DNA of 37,269 nt from Bacillota bacterium (GTDB lineage Bacteria > Bacillota > Sulfobacillia > Sulfobacillales > Sulfobacillaceae), in the NCBI GenBank assembly GCA_021806205.1, contig JAJZXX010000064.1, positions 1-37,269 of the forward strand, read 5' to 3'. The notes beneath the pieces are model-generated. The model made no database searches, was not told the origin of the DNA, and saw nothing but the letters and a program-made list of their open reading frames with translations. This document shows, one piece after another, positions 8,318 to 16,695 of this stretch. Within the stretch, counting starts at the first letter, position 1; each line of letters begins with the position of its first letter. The translations under genes and the position numbers were made by a program.

Positions 8318-9062
8318 GAGGACCCTGCCATAACAACTGCCATTCCCCGGCCGTTAGCTTGGAGCCGACATAAAAGGGACCAAAGTCTGCAAATCGGGCG
8401 CTGGCTTCATCAAAGCGCATTTCGTACACCAGTTTTTTGATGGGTATTAGGTCATCGGCAAAAAGGGTGACGCCCCACTCCCAGTCGTCTAACCCCTGAG
8501 AGCCGGTAATAATCTGAATGACCTGATCATGGTAGCGGTGACCGATGATGCCATGGTTTTTCATGAGTTCGCGGCGTTCTTCGCGGGTGGCCATGTACCA
8601 GTTGTCCTGACCCTGGCGCCTCTTGTTCATGGGATAAAATGAGATGTAGGAGACATCGGGAATGGCGGGTTCGAGTCTTGGCTTCAAGGTAGTGTGGATT
8701 TGGTCTTCCGATAGCCCCTTGGCCAGGTATCGGCTTAGCTCCACGACGGAGAAATATGAATACGGTCGGGTCAGGACACTCCCGGCCATGCTTTGGTCCA
8801 GTTGTCGCTCGATGGTTAAGAGTTCCTTAGGTTCCGGACGGAAGTGCAAAAATAAAAGGTCAGCCTTGTGACCGAGTATGGAATACAGAGCGGAGCTACC
8901 CTGGTCGGGTTGAACCGACCCATATTGGGCAAAAATTTCCTCCAGATCGCGACGGGCTTGAGATTGATCCTTTGGATCTAAACTGTGCCAGCGGGGCCAG
9001 TTTATGCGACGGAAGTCATGCAGCACATACCAGCCTTCAAGAGTTTCAATGGGCTCGCCCAT
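8304..9062 (-). CDS. chdC: coproheme decarboxylase (HemQ, chlorite dismutase fold)
   Basis: Peroxide-dependent enzyme that turns coproheme III into haem b, the last step of the coproporphyrin-dependent haem pathway of Gram-positive bacteria. Family-defining stretches are present: SYISFYPMNKRR with the radical-forming Tyr (about 143) and the propionate-binding Lys (about 147), the proximal haem His in MKNHGIIGH (about 170), then QGLDDWEWGVTLFADD and KKLVYEMRFDEASARF. The length of 252 aa is normal. GGAGG sits 7 nt upstream of the ATG. It is a single gene with its own promoter; no other haem genes are in the window. Confidence 0.93.
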   Translation of the reverse strand: MGEPIETLEGWYVLHDFRRINWPRWHSLDPKDQSQARRDLEEIFAQYGSVQPDQGSSALYSILGHKADLLFLHFRPEPKELLTIERQLDQSMAGSVLTRPYSYFSVVELSRYLAKGLSEDQIHTTLKPRLEPAIPDVSYISFYPMNKRRQGQDNWYMATREERRELMKNHGIIGHRYHDQVIQIITGSQGLDDWEWGVTLFADDLIPIKKLVYEMRFDEASARFADFGPFYVGSKLTAGEWQLLWQGPPTPL

Positions 9063-9093
9063 ATGCGTTCCTCCCCCGGTTTCTACATGGGGC

Positions 9094-9102
9094 AGTATAG
9101 CA
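9094..9102 (-). promoter_or_regulatory. extended -10 promoter of chdC
   Basis: On the minus strand TGCTATACT is an extended -10 (TATACT is five of six), about 32 bp upstream of the chdC ATG. No -35 is obvious. Confidence 0.45.
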
Positions 9103-9366
9103 TAGAGCTGGGGAAAGTCCTTAGTGCCCGCAGCTTTGCAGATCTAACTTAAGGGACGAAGGGCGTGGTGGGTAAGAAGCGAACCCTGTGAAGCTCGGGT
9201 AGAATGGGCAGTGTATCGACGATACGATTTCCACATCGTGGGCGTGGTTTCAGCTTGTTTATTACCCGGAATCCGCTTAGACGCTTTCCTTAGTCCTCAA
9301 GCATTGATATGCTGACAGTGGGAATCCAAGAGAGAATTATCATTAAGCTCTGGTGGAGGTGTCGTT
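9103..9366. other. 264 bp between chdC and the first YbjQ-like gene; possible leader or decayed gene
   Basis: No complete gene is visible. One forward frame stays open for about 48 codons and reads RYDFHIVGVVSACLLPGIRL before a stop, which could be a decayed coding sequence. Several short perfect hairpins cluster here (GTATC-GAC-GATAC; ACGAT-TTCCAC-ATCGT), and one ACCC run near 9184 can pair either with a GGGT before it or with one after it. At the downstream edge CTGACA (9312-9317) and AATTAT (9335-9340), 17 bp apart, could be a weak promoter for the next gene; if so, most of this DNA is not in its leader. Confidence 0.3.
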
Positions 9367-10179
9367 ACGGAGGAGAACAATCAATATCAGGACATTCCGG
9401 CCGATGCGCTGGAACGATTAAATCGCGAGTCGGGCCACTACGTGTTTACGTCTGATCTGACCGTGAATGAATTTGTGTTGGTGGACGAAGCGGGCTTTGA
9501 GCCGTTAGGCATGGTGATGGGTTCGTCAATTTACCATATCGGATATCAACAGTCGGCCTGGTCGAAAAATCAGGAAATGACGGTGTTGTCGCAAGCCATG
9601 TATAATGCGCGCGAATTGGCCATGACCCGCATGGAAGAAGAAGCCGACGCATTAAAGGCCGATGGGATCATTGGGGTGCGGCTAGAGGTTAAGCACGCGG
9701 AGTGGGGTCAGCATCTGGCCGAGTTCATTGCGATTGGCACGGCCGTGCGCTCCAAAGACGGGTCGAGCCACCGCACCATCAAGAATATGCCGTTTACGTC
9801 AGATTTGTCCGGACAGGACTTTTGGACCTTGATGAAGACTGGATACCGGCCCGTGAGTTTGGTGATGGGATCGTGTGTGTACCATATTGCCCATCAAGGC
9901 ATGATGCAAGCCTTGCGGCAAGTCGGTCAAAATCAGGAAATGACGATTTACACGCAGGGGCTCTATGATGCCCGGGAGTTGGCCATGGAGCGGATGCAGC
10001 TCGAAGCGTCTGAACTGAAAGCTGAGGGCATTGTGGGGGTTCATCTTCACGAGTCGACCCATCAGTGGGGGTCGCATGTGATTGAGTTCTTCGCGGTGGG
10101 GACAGCCGTAAAGCGGTTCCAAGATTCGCAGTTGACGGCGCCGAGTTTGGTCTTGCCCATGACAGACCCGGGTCTATAG
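9367..10179 (+). CDS. double YbjQ-like (heavy-metal-binding/UPF0145) domain protein, probable ACG start
   Basis: Two copies of a YbjQ/UPF0145-like domain in tandem: FTSDLTVNEF...MVMGSSIYHIG...GVRLEV...EFIAIGTAV and FTSDLSGQDF...LVMGSCVYHIA...GVHLHE...EFFAVGTAV. Such domains were named heavy-metal-binding from sequence; their biochemical role is unproven. The ORF track begins at GTG 9442, which has no ribosome site and cuts the coding-like N-terminus (IPADALERLNRESGHY). The frame is open back to a TGA near 9314 without any ATG, GTG or TTG; the only codon well placed after GGAGGT (9355-9360) is ACG at 9367, 6 nt away, giving a 270-residue product that would read M-EENNQYQDIP. The next gene follows by 10 bp and has the same domain type. 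Confidence 0.75.
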   Translation, partial: TEENNQYQDIPADALERLNRESGHYVFTSDLTVNEFVLVDEAGFEPLGMVMGSSIYHIGYQQSAWSKNQEMTVLSQAMYNARELAMTRMEEEADALKADGIIGVRLEVKHAEWGQHLAEFIAIGTAVRSKDGSSHRTIKNMPFTSDLSGQDFWTLMKTGYRPVSLVMGSCVYHIAHQGMMQALRQVGQNQEMTIYTQGLYDARELAMERMQLEASELKAEGIVGVHLHESTHQWGSHVIEFFAVGTAVKRFQDSQLTAPSLVLPMTDPGL

Positions 10180-10189
10180 GAGGGATCGC

Positions 10190-11233
10190 ATGCCCTGGTT
10201 TAGAAGGAATGCCAGCACGCCCAACCCCGAGGTTGTTAAGTTGAGTCAGAATCTTCAAAGCACGTTTCGGCAATATAGCGCCGAGACGGAAGCCCAGATG
10301 CAAAAGGATCGCGATGCTCTGGACAGTGGGCATATCCCAGAAGCCGCCGAGGCGCGCATTAAGCGCACCTTGGCCAAAGAGCTACCGTGGATGAGCACCT
10401 TGGATATTCCGGATTTGTATCTCGCTGACGAAATTCGCATGACACCCTTAGTACAAGTGACGGGCAGCTGCTTTTATCGCGCGGCCAGTGATATGAACGG
10501 GCGGGTTTACTTAGATAGCAACTATGATGCGGCTAATCTAGTTCACGCGTACTATCGTGCGAAGAACGACGCCGTGTTTCGCTTGCTCCAAGAAGCCGGG
10601 CTGTCGGGCGGCCACGCGGTGGTGGATGCGAAGTTCCGGTTTGCCCGGGAAGATCGCCATACCATTGAGTGTAGTGTGATTGGAACCGCGGTGCATTTTG
10701 AGGGTCTGCGTCCTCCCAAGACGCCGTTATTGAGCCCCCTGAGCGGGGAAGAGTTTTACAAGCTTTTAATGAAGGGCTTCATCCCCGTCAATTATTGCTT
10801 GGGCTACCATTGGCACTGCATGCCGGTTGGCTATCGGACGCGGTCGATCGGGTCGGTCTGGAATTTCCAAAATCAAGAGTTGACCAGCGTCACAAAGCGA
10901 TTCTCAGATACTCGGCATTATGCCATACAGCAGATGGTGAGCGATGCGCGAGGGGGCCCACGGGTGGATGGATTCGTGGGGGTGTCTGTGGAAACAAAAA
11001 TTGAGGAGACCGAACTGCGAATCTACGGGAATTATGGGGGCGGTATGGGGTTTGGGATGATGGGCAACGGCATCACCATTGACGGAACATTTTACCCCTT
11101 TGGCGCCGAAGGTTCATGTGAGGTGCCCGCGTACAATCTGGAGTTTTTCGCAACAGGTGCAGGGATAGCGCGGATGGGGTCGGGACGTCTGACGCGAAAG
11201 GATGTGTCTACCTATCTTTCCGCGCTTAATTAA
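10190..11233 (+). CDS. second double YbjQ-like domain protein
   Basis: A 347-residue relative of the upstream protein. It has a charged, probably helical N-terminal extension of about 75 residues (SQNLQSTFRQYSAETEAQMQ) and then two divergent YbjQ-like units: TPLVQVTGSCFYRAA...IECSVIGTAVHF and GFIPVNYCLGYHWHC...YNLEFFATGAGIA. A Gly-rich insertion (YGNYGGGMGFGMMGNG) lies in the second unit. AGGAGGG lies 5 nt upstream of the ATG, just after the previous stop, so translation of the pair is probably linked. No signal peptide or membrane segment is visible. Function is unknown; the shared domain layout suggests that the two proteins form a complex. Confidence 0.7.
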   Translation: MPWFRRNASTPNPEVVKLSQNLQSTFRQYSAETEAQMQKDRDALDSGHIPEAAEARIKRTLAKELPWMSTLDIPDLYLADEIRMTPLVQVTGSCFYRAASDMNGRVYLDSNYDAANLVHAYYRAKNDAVFRLLQEAGLSGGHAVVDAKFRFAREDRHTIECSVIGTAVHFEGLRPPKTPLLSPLSGEEFYKLLMKGFIPVNYCLGYHWHCMPVGYRTRSIGSVWNFQNQELTSVTKRFSDTRHYAIQQMVSDARGGPRVDGFVGVSVETKIEETELRIYGNYGGGMGFGMMGNGITIDGTFYPFGAEGSCEVPAYNLEFFATGAGIARMGSGRLTRKDVSTYLSALN

Positions 11234-11243
11234 AGTCAGTTGC

Positions 11244-11274
11244 CTAAACCGCCGGGTTTAACTCGGCGGTTTAG
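11244..11274 (+). terminator. strong hairpin after the YbjQ-like pair
   Basis: CTAAACCGCCG and CGGCGGTTTAG form a perfect 11-bp stem around a 9-nt loop, 11 bp after the stop codon. No T-run follows, so it is a terminator-like hairpin or an mRNA 3'-end stabiliser and not a classical terminator. Confidence 0.55.
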
Positions 11275-11279
11275 TAGGG

Positions 11280-11308
11280 TTGGGGTGAGCCGGGAATTTC
11301 GGTATACT
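11280..11308 (+). promoter_or_regulatory. promoter candidate for the aldehyde dehydrogenase-gcdH run
   Basis: TTGGGG and TATACT are separated by 17 bp (three and five of six to consensus), directly after the preceding hairpin and 60 bp before the aldehyde dehydrogenase start. Confidence 0.45.
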
Positions 11309-11368
11309 AACTAAAGGATGGTCGGGGGCAATGCTCCGGGCGAATAGCGGTTGGAAGGGGACGCGGTA

Positions 11369-12847
11369 TTGAAATTAAGTAATTACATAGGGGGACAATG
11401 GGTCGAACCGGAAAATGGGCGGTACATCCCGGATGTGGATCCGGGCAACGGTGAAGTGCTGGCCGAAGTAGCCGATTCCACGCGTCGGGACGCTGAGCGG
11501 GCCATTTTGGCCGCCAAAGAGGCGTATGATAGTTGGAGGAAGTATCCGGCTCCCAAACGGGGCGAGATCCTATTTGCCGCGGGGCACATTTTACAGGCGA
11601 AAAAGCATGAACTGGCTCAAAAAATGACCCGCGAAATGGGTAAGGTGTATACCGAAGCGGCCGGTGATGTGCAAGAAGGCATCGACATGGCGTTTTATAT
11701 GGCAGGTGAGGGCCGACGTAGCTTTGGATACACCACGCCATCGGAACTGCCGGACAAGTTTGCCATGGCCACCCGAGACGCTATTGGGGTGGCCGGAATC
11801 ATTACGCCCTGGAACTTTCCTATGGCAATCCCCACTTGGAAAATCTTCCCGGCATTAGTTTCGGGCAATACCGTCGTGTTTAAGCCAGCCAGTGAAACCC
11901 CTCTTTTGGCTTATGAGTTAGTGAAGATTTTGGCAGAAGCCGGCGTGCCGGATGGCGTCGTCAATTTGGTCTTTGGGTCGGGTGATGAGGTCGGAGAGAC
12001 TATTATTAGTGATCCGCGGGTGAATCTTATATCCTTTACCGGGTCGACCCAAACCGGGCGTCACGTCGCCCAGGTTGCTGGCGAAGAGTTAAAACGGGTG
12101 TCGCTTGAATTGGGTGGCAAAAATGCCATCATTGTGCTGGATGACGCTAATTTAGAACTGGCGGTCGAAGGGATCCTATGGAGCGCTTTTGGGACCTCGG
12201 GTCAACGGTGCACGGCGTGCTCACGGCTTATTGCGCAAGAAGGGATTTACGACCGTCTTGAAAAGAGCTTGACCGAACGCATTGCGCGACTGCGCTTAGG
12301 TCACGGATTGGATGATTCGACCGATGTGGGTCCCTTGATTACCGAAAAGGCCGTGGACAAGGTGCATAGCTACGTGGAGATTGGTCAAAACGAAGGTGCC
12401 CGGCTGGTGACGGGAGGAAATCGGCCCAGTTCGTCCGGTTCGTTGGGAAAGGGCCATTACTACACCCCCACGTTGTTTGCGGATGTGGCTCCCACCATGC
12501 GCATTGCCACGGAAGAGATTTTTGGCCCAGTCTTATCCATGATACGGGTCAAAGACTTGGATGAAGCGATTCGGGTCAATAATGGCGTGGCATATGGTTT
12601 GTCCTCGTCTATTTTTACTCAAGACGTCAACCGCGTGTTTCGGGCGATACGTGATCTGGCAACAGGCATCGTTTACATTAACGCGGGAACGACCGGGGCG
12701 GAAATTCACCTGCCCTTTGGAGGCACGCGCGGGACGGGCAATGGGCACCGCGAGGCCGGAACGGCGGCGCTCGACTTCTTTTCGGAGTGGAAGGCCGTGT
12801 ATGTGGATTATAGTGGGCGCCTGCAGCGTGCGCAAATCGACGCCTGA
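11369..12847 (+). CDS. NAD(P)-dependent aldehyde dehydrogenase (possibly glutarate semialdehyde)
   Basis: ALDH-superfamily enzyme oxidising an aldehyde to the acid. Visible landmarks: [35 protein letters not shown] (nucleotide site), ELGGKNA with the general-base Glu, [10 protein letters not shown] with the catalytic Cys, and EEIFGPVLS. The C-terminal [20 protein letters not shown] is typical of the group that includes 2,5-dioxovalerate and related semialdehyde dehydrogenases. I prefer the TTG at 11369 (492 aa) with GAAGGGG 8 nt upstream; the track uses TTG 11351. It heads a run with an omega-aminotransferase, a CoA-transferase and glutaryl-CoA dehydrogenase, so glutarate semialdehyde (from 5-aminovalerate) is the substrate I infer; succinate semialdehyde is the main alternative. 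Confidence 0.85.
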   Translation: MKLSNYIGGQWVEPENGRYIPDVDPGNGEVLAEVADSTRRDAERAILAAKEAYDSWRKYPAPKRGEILFAAGHILQAKKHELAQKMTREMGKVYTEAAGDVQEGIDMAFYMAGEGRRSFGYTTPSELPDKFAMATRDAIGVAGIITPWNFPMAIPTWKIFPALVSGNTVVFKPASETPLLAYELVKILAEAGVPDGVVNLVFGSGDEVGETIISDPRVNLISFTGSTQTGRHVAQVAGEELKRVSLELGGKNAIIVLDDANLELAVEGILWSAFGTSGQRCTACSRLIAQEGIYDRLEKSLTERIARLRLGHGLDDSTDVGPLITEKAVDKVHSYVEIGQNEGARLVTGGNRPSSSGSLGKGHYYTPTLFADVAPTMRIATEEIFGPVLSMIRVKDLDEAIRVNNGVAYGLSSSIFTQDVNRVFRAIRDLATGIVYINAGTTGAEIHLPFGGTRGTGNGHREAGTAALDFFSEWKAVYVDYSGRLQRAQIDA

Positions 12848-12877
12848 GGTTATCGGTATTAATAAAGGAGGCAGTTT

Positions 12878-14233
12878 ATGGCAACCCAAACGAAGTACAT
12901 CGCGGTAAAAACAGCAATCCCTGGGCCGAAGAGTCAGGCTGTATTGGAGCGTCTCGGCCAGGCTACCCCTCGGGCAATCGGCATGCCCGCTCCGCTCATG
13001 ATAGATCGGGCGCACGGCAGTCTTCTGACCGACATTGACGGAAATACTTTTATCGACCTAACCGGGGGAGTGGGCGTGCTGAATGTGGGACATACCCATG
13101 ATCGGGTCAAAGCGGCTTTGCATGAGCAAGTTGATCGCTTTTTGCATACCGACTTTACCAATATTCCCTACGAAAGCTATGTGCGGTTGGCGGAACGCCT
13201 GAACGGGCGCTTCCCGGGGGGGGGGCCCGCGACCTCGATTTTCTTTAACTCGGGCGCTGAAGCCGTGGAAAACGCGGTTAAGATCGCGCGGGCCTATACC
13301 AAGCGCGCGGGCATTTTGTCTTTTGAACGGGCTTTTCATGGCCGTACTCTTATGGCGATGTCGCTAACATCGAAGACCCATCCCTACAAGGCGGGCATGG
13401 GACCTTTTGCCCCGGAGGTTTATCGCGCTCCGTACCCCTACCCCTATCGGTGTGAGTTTGCCGGGAACGAGACTCACCACATTTGTGACGAGCGTTGCTA
13501 CCGCAACATTGAAAAAGCACTCTTGCTTCAGGTGGCCCCCGAAGATTTAGCGGCGGTCATTGTGGAGCCAGTGCAAGGAGAGGGCGGTTTTGTCGTACCG
13601 CCTCAGACCTTTTTGCCGTGGCTTCGCAAGTTCACGGAAAATCACGGGATTTTACTGATTGTGGATGAGGTTCAAACCGGATTCGGGCGCACCGGCACGT
13701 TTTTTGCGTCGGAACAAGCGGGAATTCGCCCGGACCTACTTACCATGGCCAAGTCCATTGCCGATGGCGTCCCACTTTCGGGTGTGATGGGGCGTCCCGA
13801 GGTGATGAATGGACCGGATGACTCGCAAATTGGGGGCACCTACGTGGGCAACCCCTTGGCGACCAGCGCCGCCAACGCAGTACTAGACGTGTTCGATGAG
13901 GAAAATCTCTTAGTCCAAGCTCAACGCCAGGGCAAGCATCTTATAACTCGCCTGTCCGCCATGAAGGACAAGTATTCGCTTATCGGAGACGTGCGGGGAC
14001 TCGGCGCCATGGTGGCGATGGAACTGGTGAAGGATCACAGTACCAAAGAACCGGCCCCCGAGGAGACCAGTCGCGTTTTGAACACTCTCATCGGGCGCGG
14101 GGTGCTCATGTTGAAGTCCGGGATTTACGGGAATGTGATTCGATCACTAGCGCCCCTTAACACGCCGCTCGACATGTTGGACGAAGCATTGGATGTGCTG
14201 GAGCAAACGTTGGCAGAGGTAAATGGGCTCTAA
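12878..14233 (+). CDS. class III omega-aminotransferase (4-aminobutyrate/5-aminovalerate type)
   Basis: PLP-dependent transaminase moving an omega-amino group to 2-oxoglutarate. Seen: FFNSGAEAVENAVKIARA (phosphate site), SFERAFHGRTLMAMSLT, IVEPVQGEGGF, LIVDEVQTGFGRTG with the PLP Asp, and LLTMAKSIADGVPLSG with the Schiff-base Lys. At 451 aa it is normal for GabT/DavT. An unusual Cys-bearing segment (CEFAGNETHHICDERCY) lies near residue 190. AAAGGAGG is 6 nt from the ATG. The codons for FPGGGPATS contain ten consecutive G, a likely slippage site. Neighbours suggest 5-aminovalerate (lysine breakdown) as the physiological donor, though 4-aminobutyrate cannot be excluded. Confidence 0.88.
   Translation: MATQTKYIAVKTAIPGPKSQAVLERLGQATPRAIGMPAPLMIDRAHGSLLTDIDGNTFIDLTGGVGVLNVGHTHDRVKAALHEQVDRFLHTDFTNIPYESYVRLAERLNGRFPGGGPATSIFFNSGAEAVENAVKIARAYTKRAGILSFERAFHGRTLMAMSLTSKTHPYKAGMGPFAPEVYRAPYPYPYRCEFAGNETHHICDERCYRNIEKALLLQVAPEDLAAVIVEPVQGEGGFVVPPQTFLPWLRKFTENHGILLIVDEVQTGFGRTGTFFASEQAGIRPDLLTMAKSIADGVPLSGVMGRPEVMNGPDDSQIGGTYVGNPLATSAANAVLDVFDEENLLVQAQRQGKHLITRLSAMKDKYSLIGDVRGLGAMVAMELVKDHSTKEPAPEETSRVLNTLIGRGVLMLKSGIYGNVIRSLAPLNTPLDMLDEALDVLEQTLAEVNGL
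13216..13225 (+). repeat. run of ten G inside the aminotransferase gene
   Basis: Ten consecutive G, flanked by CCC on both sides, within an otherwise intact reading frame. It is the longest homopolymer I noticed in the window and a candidate slippage (phase variation) or sequencing-error site. Confidence 0.9.
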
Positions 14234-14244
14234 GCGCCCGAACC

Positions 14245-15426
14245 ATGAACGGGGGACCGTTGTCTGGCATTCGGGTGTTAGATTTATCGAGAGTACTGGC
14301 AGCTCCTTATGCGACCATGGCACTGGGAGAACTGGGGGCCGAGGTCATTAAAGTCGAACGTCCTCCCGACGGAGACGAGACCCGCCAGTGGAGTCCGCCT
14401 TTTATCGGCACCGAGTCCACGTACTTTTTAGCCATTAACCGGAATAAGCGGTCGATTGCCTTGGATTTCGAGAATGTTGAGGATCGTGCCCTGGTCGAGG
14501 AGTTAGCCGTGGGATGGGCCGATGTGATTGTCGAAAATTTCAAACCCGGCACATTGGAACGCTGGGGCTTGGGATTGGATAGGCTGCGTCAGGCGAATGC
14601 GCGCTTAGTGACGGCGACAGTTCGGGGGTACCCGGTCGGTGATAACCGGCCGGGCTATGATTTTGTGATTCAGGCCGGAGGGGGATTAATGTCCATAACC
14701 GGTCCGGTGACGGGTGAACCCTCCAAAGTGGGCGTGGCGGTGGCCGACATCCTGGCGGGTCTGTTTTTAGTGGCCGGCATCGAAGCCGCCTTGGTGCGTC
14801 GCGAGCGGACGGGTCGGGGCAATCACGTGGACGTGTCCTTATGGGAATCGCAATTAGCGGCCCTGACTACCGTGGTGCAAGGCTATTTATCGACGGGTAC
14901 GCCCCCCCAACGGTGGGGCAATGCCCACGCCCAACTGATGCCGTATCAAACGTTTAAAACCCAAGAGGGATGGATGGCTATTGGGGTGGGCAACAACCAG
15001 CAATTTGCTCAATTGTGCCAGGTGGTGGGGCATGAAGAGTGGAGCCAGGATGCGCGCTTTCGGACCAATCCGGAGCGGGTGGCCCACCGGACGGAGTTGG
15101 AGTCTCTGCTGGCTTCGGTCTTTATGCAAAAATCTACCCAATACTGGTCGGAGCGATTAGAATCGCAAGGAATCCCTCATGCGCCGTTGCGGACGGTGCC
15201 CGAAGCCTTGGACTTTGCGCAGGAAGCCGGACATGACCTGATTGGCCAGGTCGCCCATGAGACGTTAGGGGGTCTCGCCCAAATTCGGATGCCCTGGCGG
15301 TTTGCCGACAGCGAGACAGGCATGGGTCTGGCGCCCCCGACGCTCGATCAGCATCGGGACGAAGTGATGGCCTTGGTGCGCACCTTGAGACAAAACCGAA
15401 AGGATGAGAACGATCGGCATGAATAA
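14245..15426 (+). CDS. class III CoA-transferase (CaiB/BaiF family), probably glutarate-activating
   Basis: Family III CoA-transferase that moves CoA between carboxylic acids through an aspartyl thioester. The N-terminal LSGIRVLDLSRVLAAPYATM, ELGAEVIKVERP and YFLAINRNKRSIALD are classic; the catalytic Asp is that of PGYDFVIQAGGGLMSITG (near residue 138), and ADILAGLFLVAGIEAAL follows. Length 393 aa is standard. It lies 11 bp after the aminotransferase and its end overlaps the glutaryl-CoA dehydrogenase start. In humans and bacteria a relative (SUGCT) activates glutarate with succinyl-CoA, which would fit exactly here; that substrate is inference from position. A ribosome site is weak, so coupling to the upstream gene is likely. 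Confidence 0.85.
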   Translation: MNGGPLSGIRVLDLSRVLAAPYATMALGELGAEVIKVERPPDGDETRQWSPPFIGTESTYFLAINRNKRSIALDFENVEDRALVEELAVGWADVIVENFKPGTLERWGLGLDRLRQANARLVTATVRGYPVGDNRPGYDFVIQAGGGLMSITGPVTGEPSKVGVAVADILAGLFLVAGIEAALVRRERTGRGNHVDVSLWESQLAALTTVVQGYLSTGTPPQRWGNAHAQLMPYQTFKTQEGWMAIGVGNNQQFAQLCQVVGHEEWSQDARFRTNPERVAHRTELESLLASVFMQKSTQYWSERLESQGIPHAPLRTVPEALDFAQEAGHDLIGQVAHETLGGLAQIRMPWRFADSETGMGLAPPTLDQHRDEVMALVRTLRQNRKDENDRHE

Positions 15427-16585
15427 TCTGGTTGAAGATTTCTTTGGCACCGATTTAGAGCTTTCCGGTGACGAGACGCAGGTTCGGGAGATGGTGCGCC
15501 ATTTTGTGGAGGACAAGGTGGCGCCCTACGCGGGCGAGTGGTGGCAACAGGGCGTATTCCCCCGCGAATTGATTGGCGAACTGGGGGCGTTAGGGGTGTT
15601 CGGACCGACCTTGCCCGAGCAATATGGCGGGTCCGGGGTGACGGGGATCGCCTATGGCCTCATGATGCAGGAACTGGAACGCGGCGACTCGGGGCTGCGT
15701 TCGTTTGCTTCGGTGCAAAGCGGATTGGCCATGTACGCGATCTATCGCTATGGGTCCGAGTCGCAAAAACGTCAGTATCTGCCAAAGATGGCGCGTGGCG
15801 AGGTGATCGGGTGCTTTGGGTTAACGGAACCGGATGCCGGATCCGATCCGGGATCGATGCGCACCACCGCGAAACGGGCGGGGGCGGGTTACCGGATTCG
15901 TGGGACCAAGCGATGGATTACTAACGGCAATCTGGCACACATCGCTATAATCTGGGCTAAAGATGATACCGGGGTGATCCGGGGCTTTATTGTGCCCACT
16001 GACACGCCCGGGTTTACGGCGCGGGAGATCCACACGAAGGCATCGATGCGGATGTCGGTGACGTCGGAATTATATCTAGATGAGGTCGAGGTGGGGGAGG
16101 ACGCGCTGCTGGTCGGGTCCAAAGGGCTCGGGGCGCCGTTGGGCTGTTTGACCCAGGCCCGATTCGGCATTGCCTTTGGAACGGTGGGCGCGGCCCTTGA
16201 CTGTGTACAACAAGCCCAAGCATACGCTAAGACCCGTATAGCCTTTGGGAGGCCGATTGCGGCCACCCAAATGGTGCAGGAACGCATTGTGGATATGATG
16301 TCGGAGGTTGTTTCGATGCAGTTGAAGGCTTTGCAGTTGGGCCGTCTATACGACCGGGGTGCACTGAGGTACCCGCAAGTGTCGATGGCCAAGCGGGATA
16401 ATGCGCGGGGGGCCTTGCGGGTGGCGCGCATGGCCCGCGAAGTGCTCGGAGGGAACGGCATTAGCACCGATTACTCACCGATCCGGCACTTGGCTAATTT
16501 GGAAACGGTTGATACCTACGAGGGCACCTACGAGGTCCACACCCTCATCATCGGTCGGGATATTTTGGGTGAGAACGCCTTTTAA
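15404..16585 (+). CDS. gcdH: glutaryl-CoA dehydrogenase (decarboxylating)
   Basis: FAD enzyme that oxidises and decarboxylates glutaryl-CoA to crotonyl-CoA. The match to the GCDH branch, as opposed to general acyl-CoA dehydrogenases, is strong: RGDSGLRSFASVQSGLAMYA with the Arg that binds the distal carboxylate, GCFGLTEPDAGSDPGSM, RWITNGNLAHIAIIWAKDD, IRGFIVPTDTPGF, ARFGIAFGTVGAALDC, and LGGNGIS...RHLANLETVDTYEGTYEVH with the catalytic Glu in YEGT. Length 393 aa. Two starts are possible: ATG 15404 or ATG 15419; both overlap the CoA-transferase 3' end and suggest translational coupling. Electron acceptor is presumably ETF, which is not in the window. Confidence 0.92.
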   Translation: MRTIGMNNLVEDFFGTDLELSGDETQVREMVRHFVEDKVAPYAGEWWQQGVFPRELIGELGALGVFGPTLPEQYGGSGVTGIAYGLMMQELERGDSGLRSFASVQSGLAMYAIYRYGSESQKRQYLPKMARGEVIGCFGLTEPDAGSDPGSMRTTAKRAGAGYRIRGTKRWITNGNLAHIAIIWAKDDTGVIRGFIVPTDTPGFTAREIHTKASMRMSVTSELYLDEVEVGEDALLVGSKGLGAPLGCLTQARFGIAFGTVGAALDCVQQAQAYAKTRIAFGRPIAATQMVQERIVDMMSEVVSMQLKALQLGRLYDRGALRYPQVSMAKRDNARGALRVARMAREVLGGNGISTDYSPIRHLANLETVDTYEGTYEVHTLIIGRDILGENAF

Positions 16586-16695
16586 ATGGAACTCCACGAC
16601 GTAATCTGTCGCAGCAGGACATTGCATCACGGGTGTCGAAAGGGTTGCTCGTCCTTGGGGTGGATAACATCCATTATAGTTTTTGGGGGGCGTTA

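Noticed and set aside
9110-9200. GGGGAAAGTCC resembling the conserved start of RNase P RNA
   Set aside because: The other RNase P conserved blocks (ACAGAA..., the GGTAAACYC region in the right order) are missing and the region is too short.
9268-9292. Stretch similar to the reverse strand of 23S rRNA (CTTAGACGCTTTCC)
   Set aside because: Only about 13 bases agree with one mismatch and the flanks do not match, so chance is the better explanation.
15889-16467. 192-codon minus-strand ORF inside gcdH
   Set aside because: Antisense shadow; gcdH is unambiguous on the plus strand.
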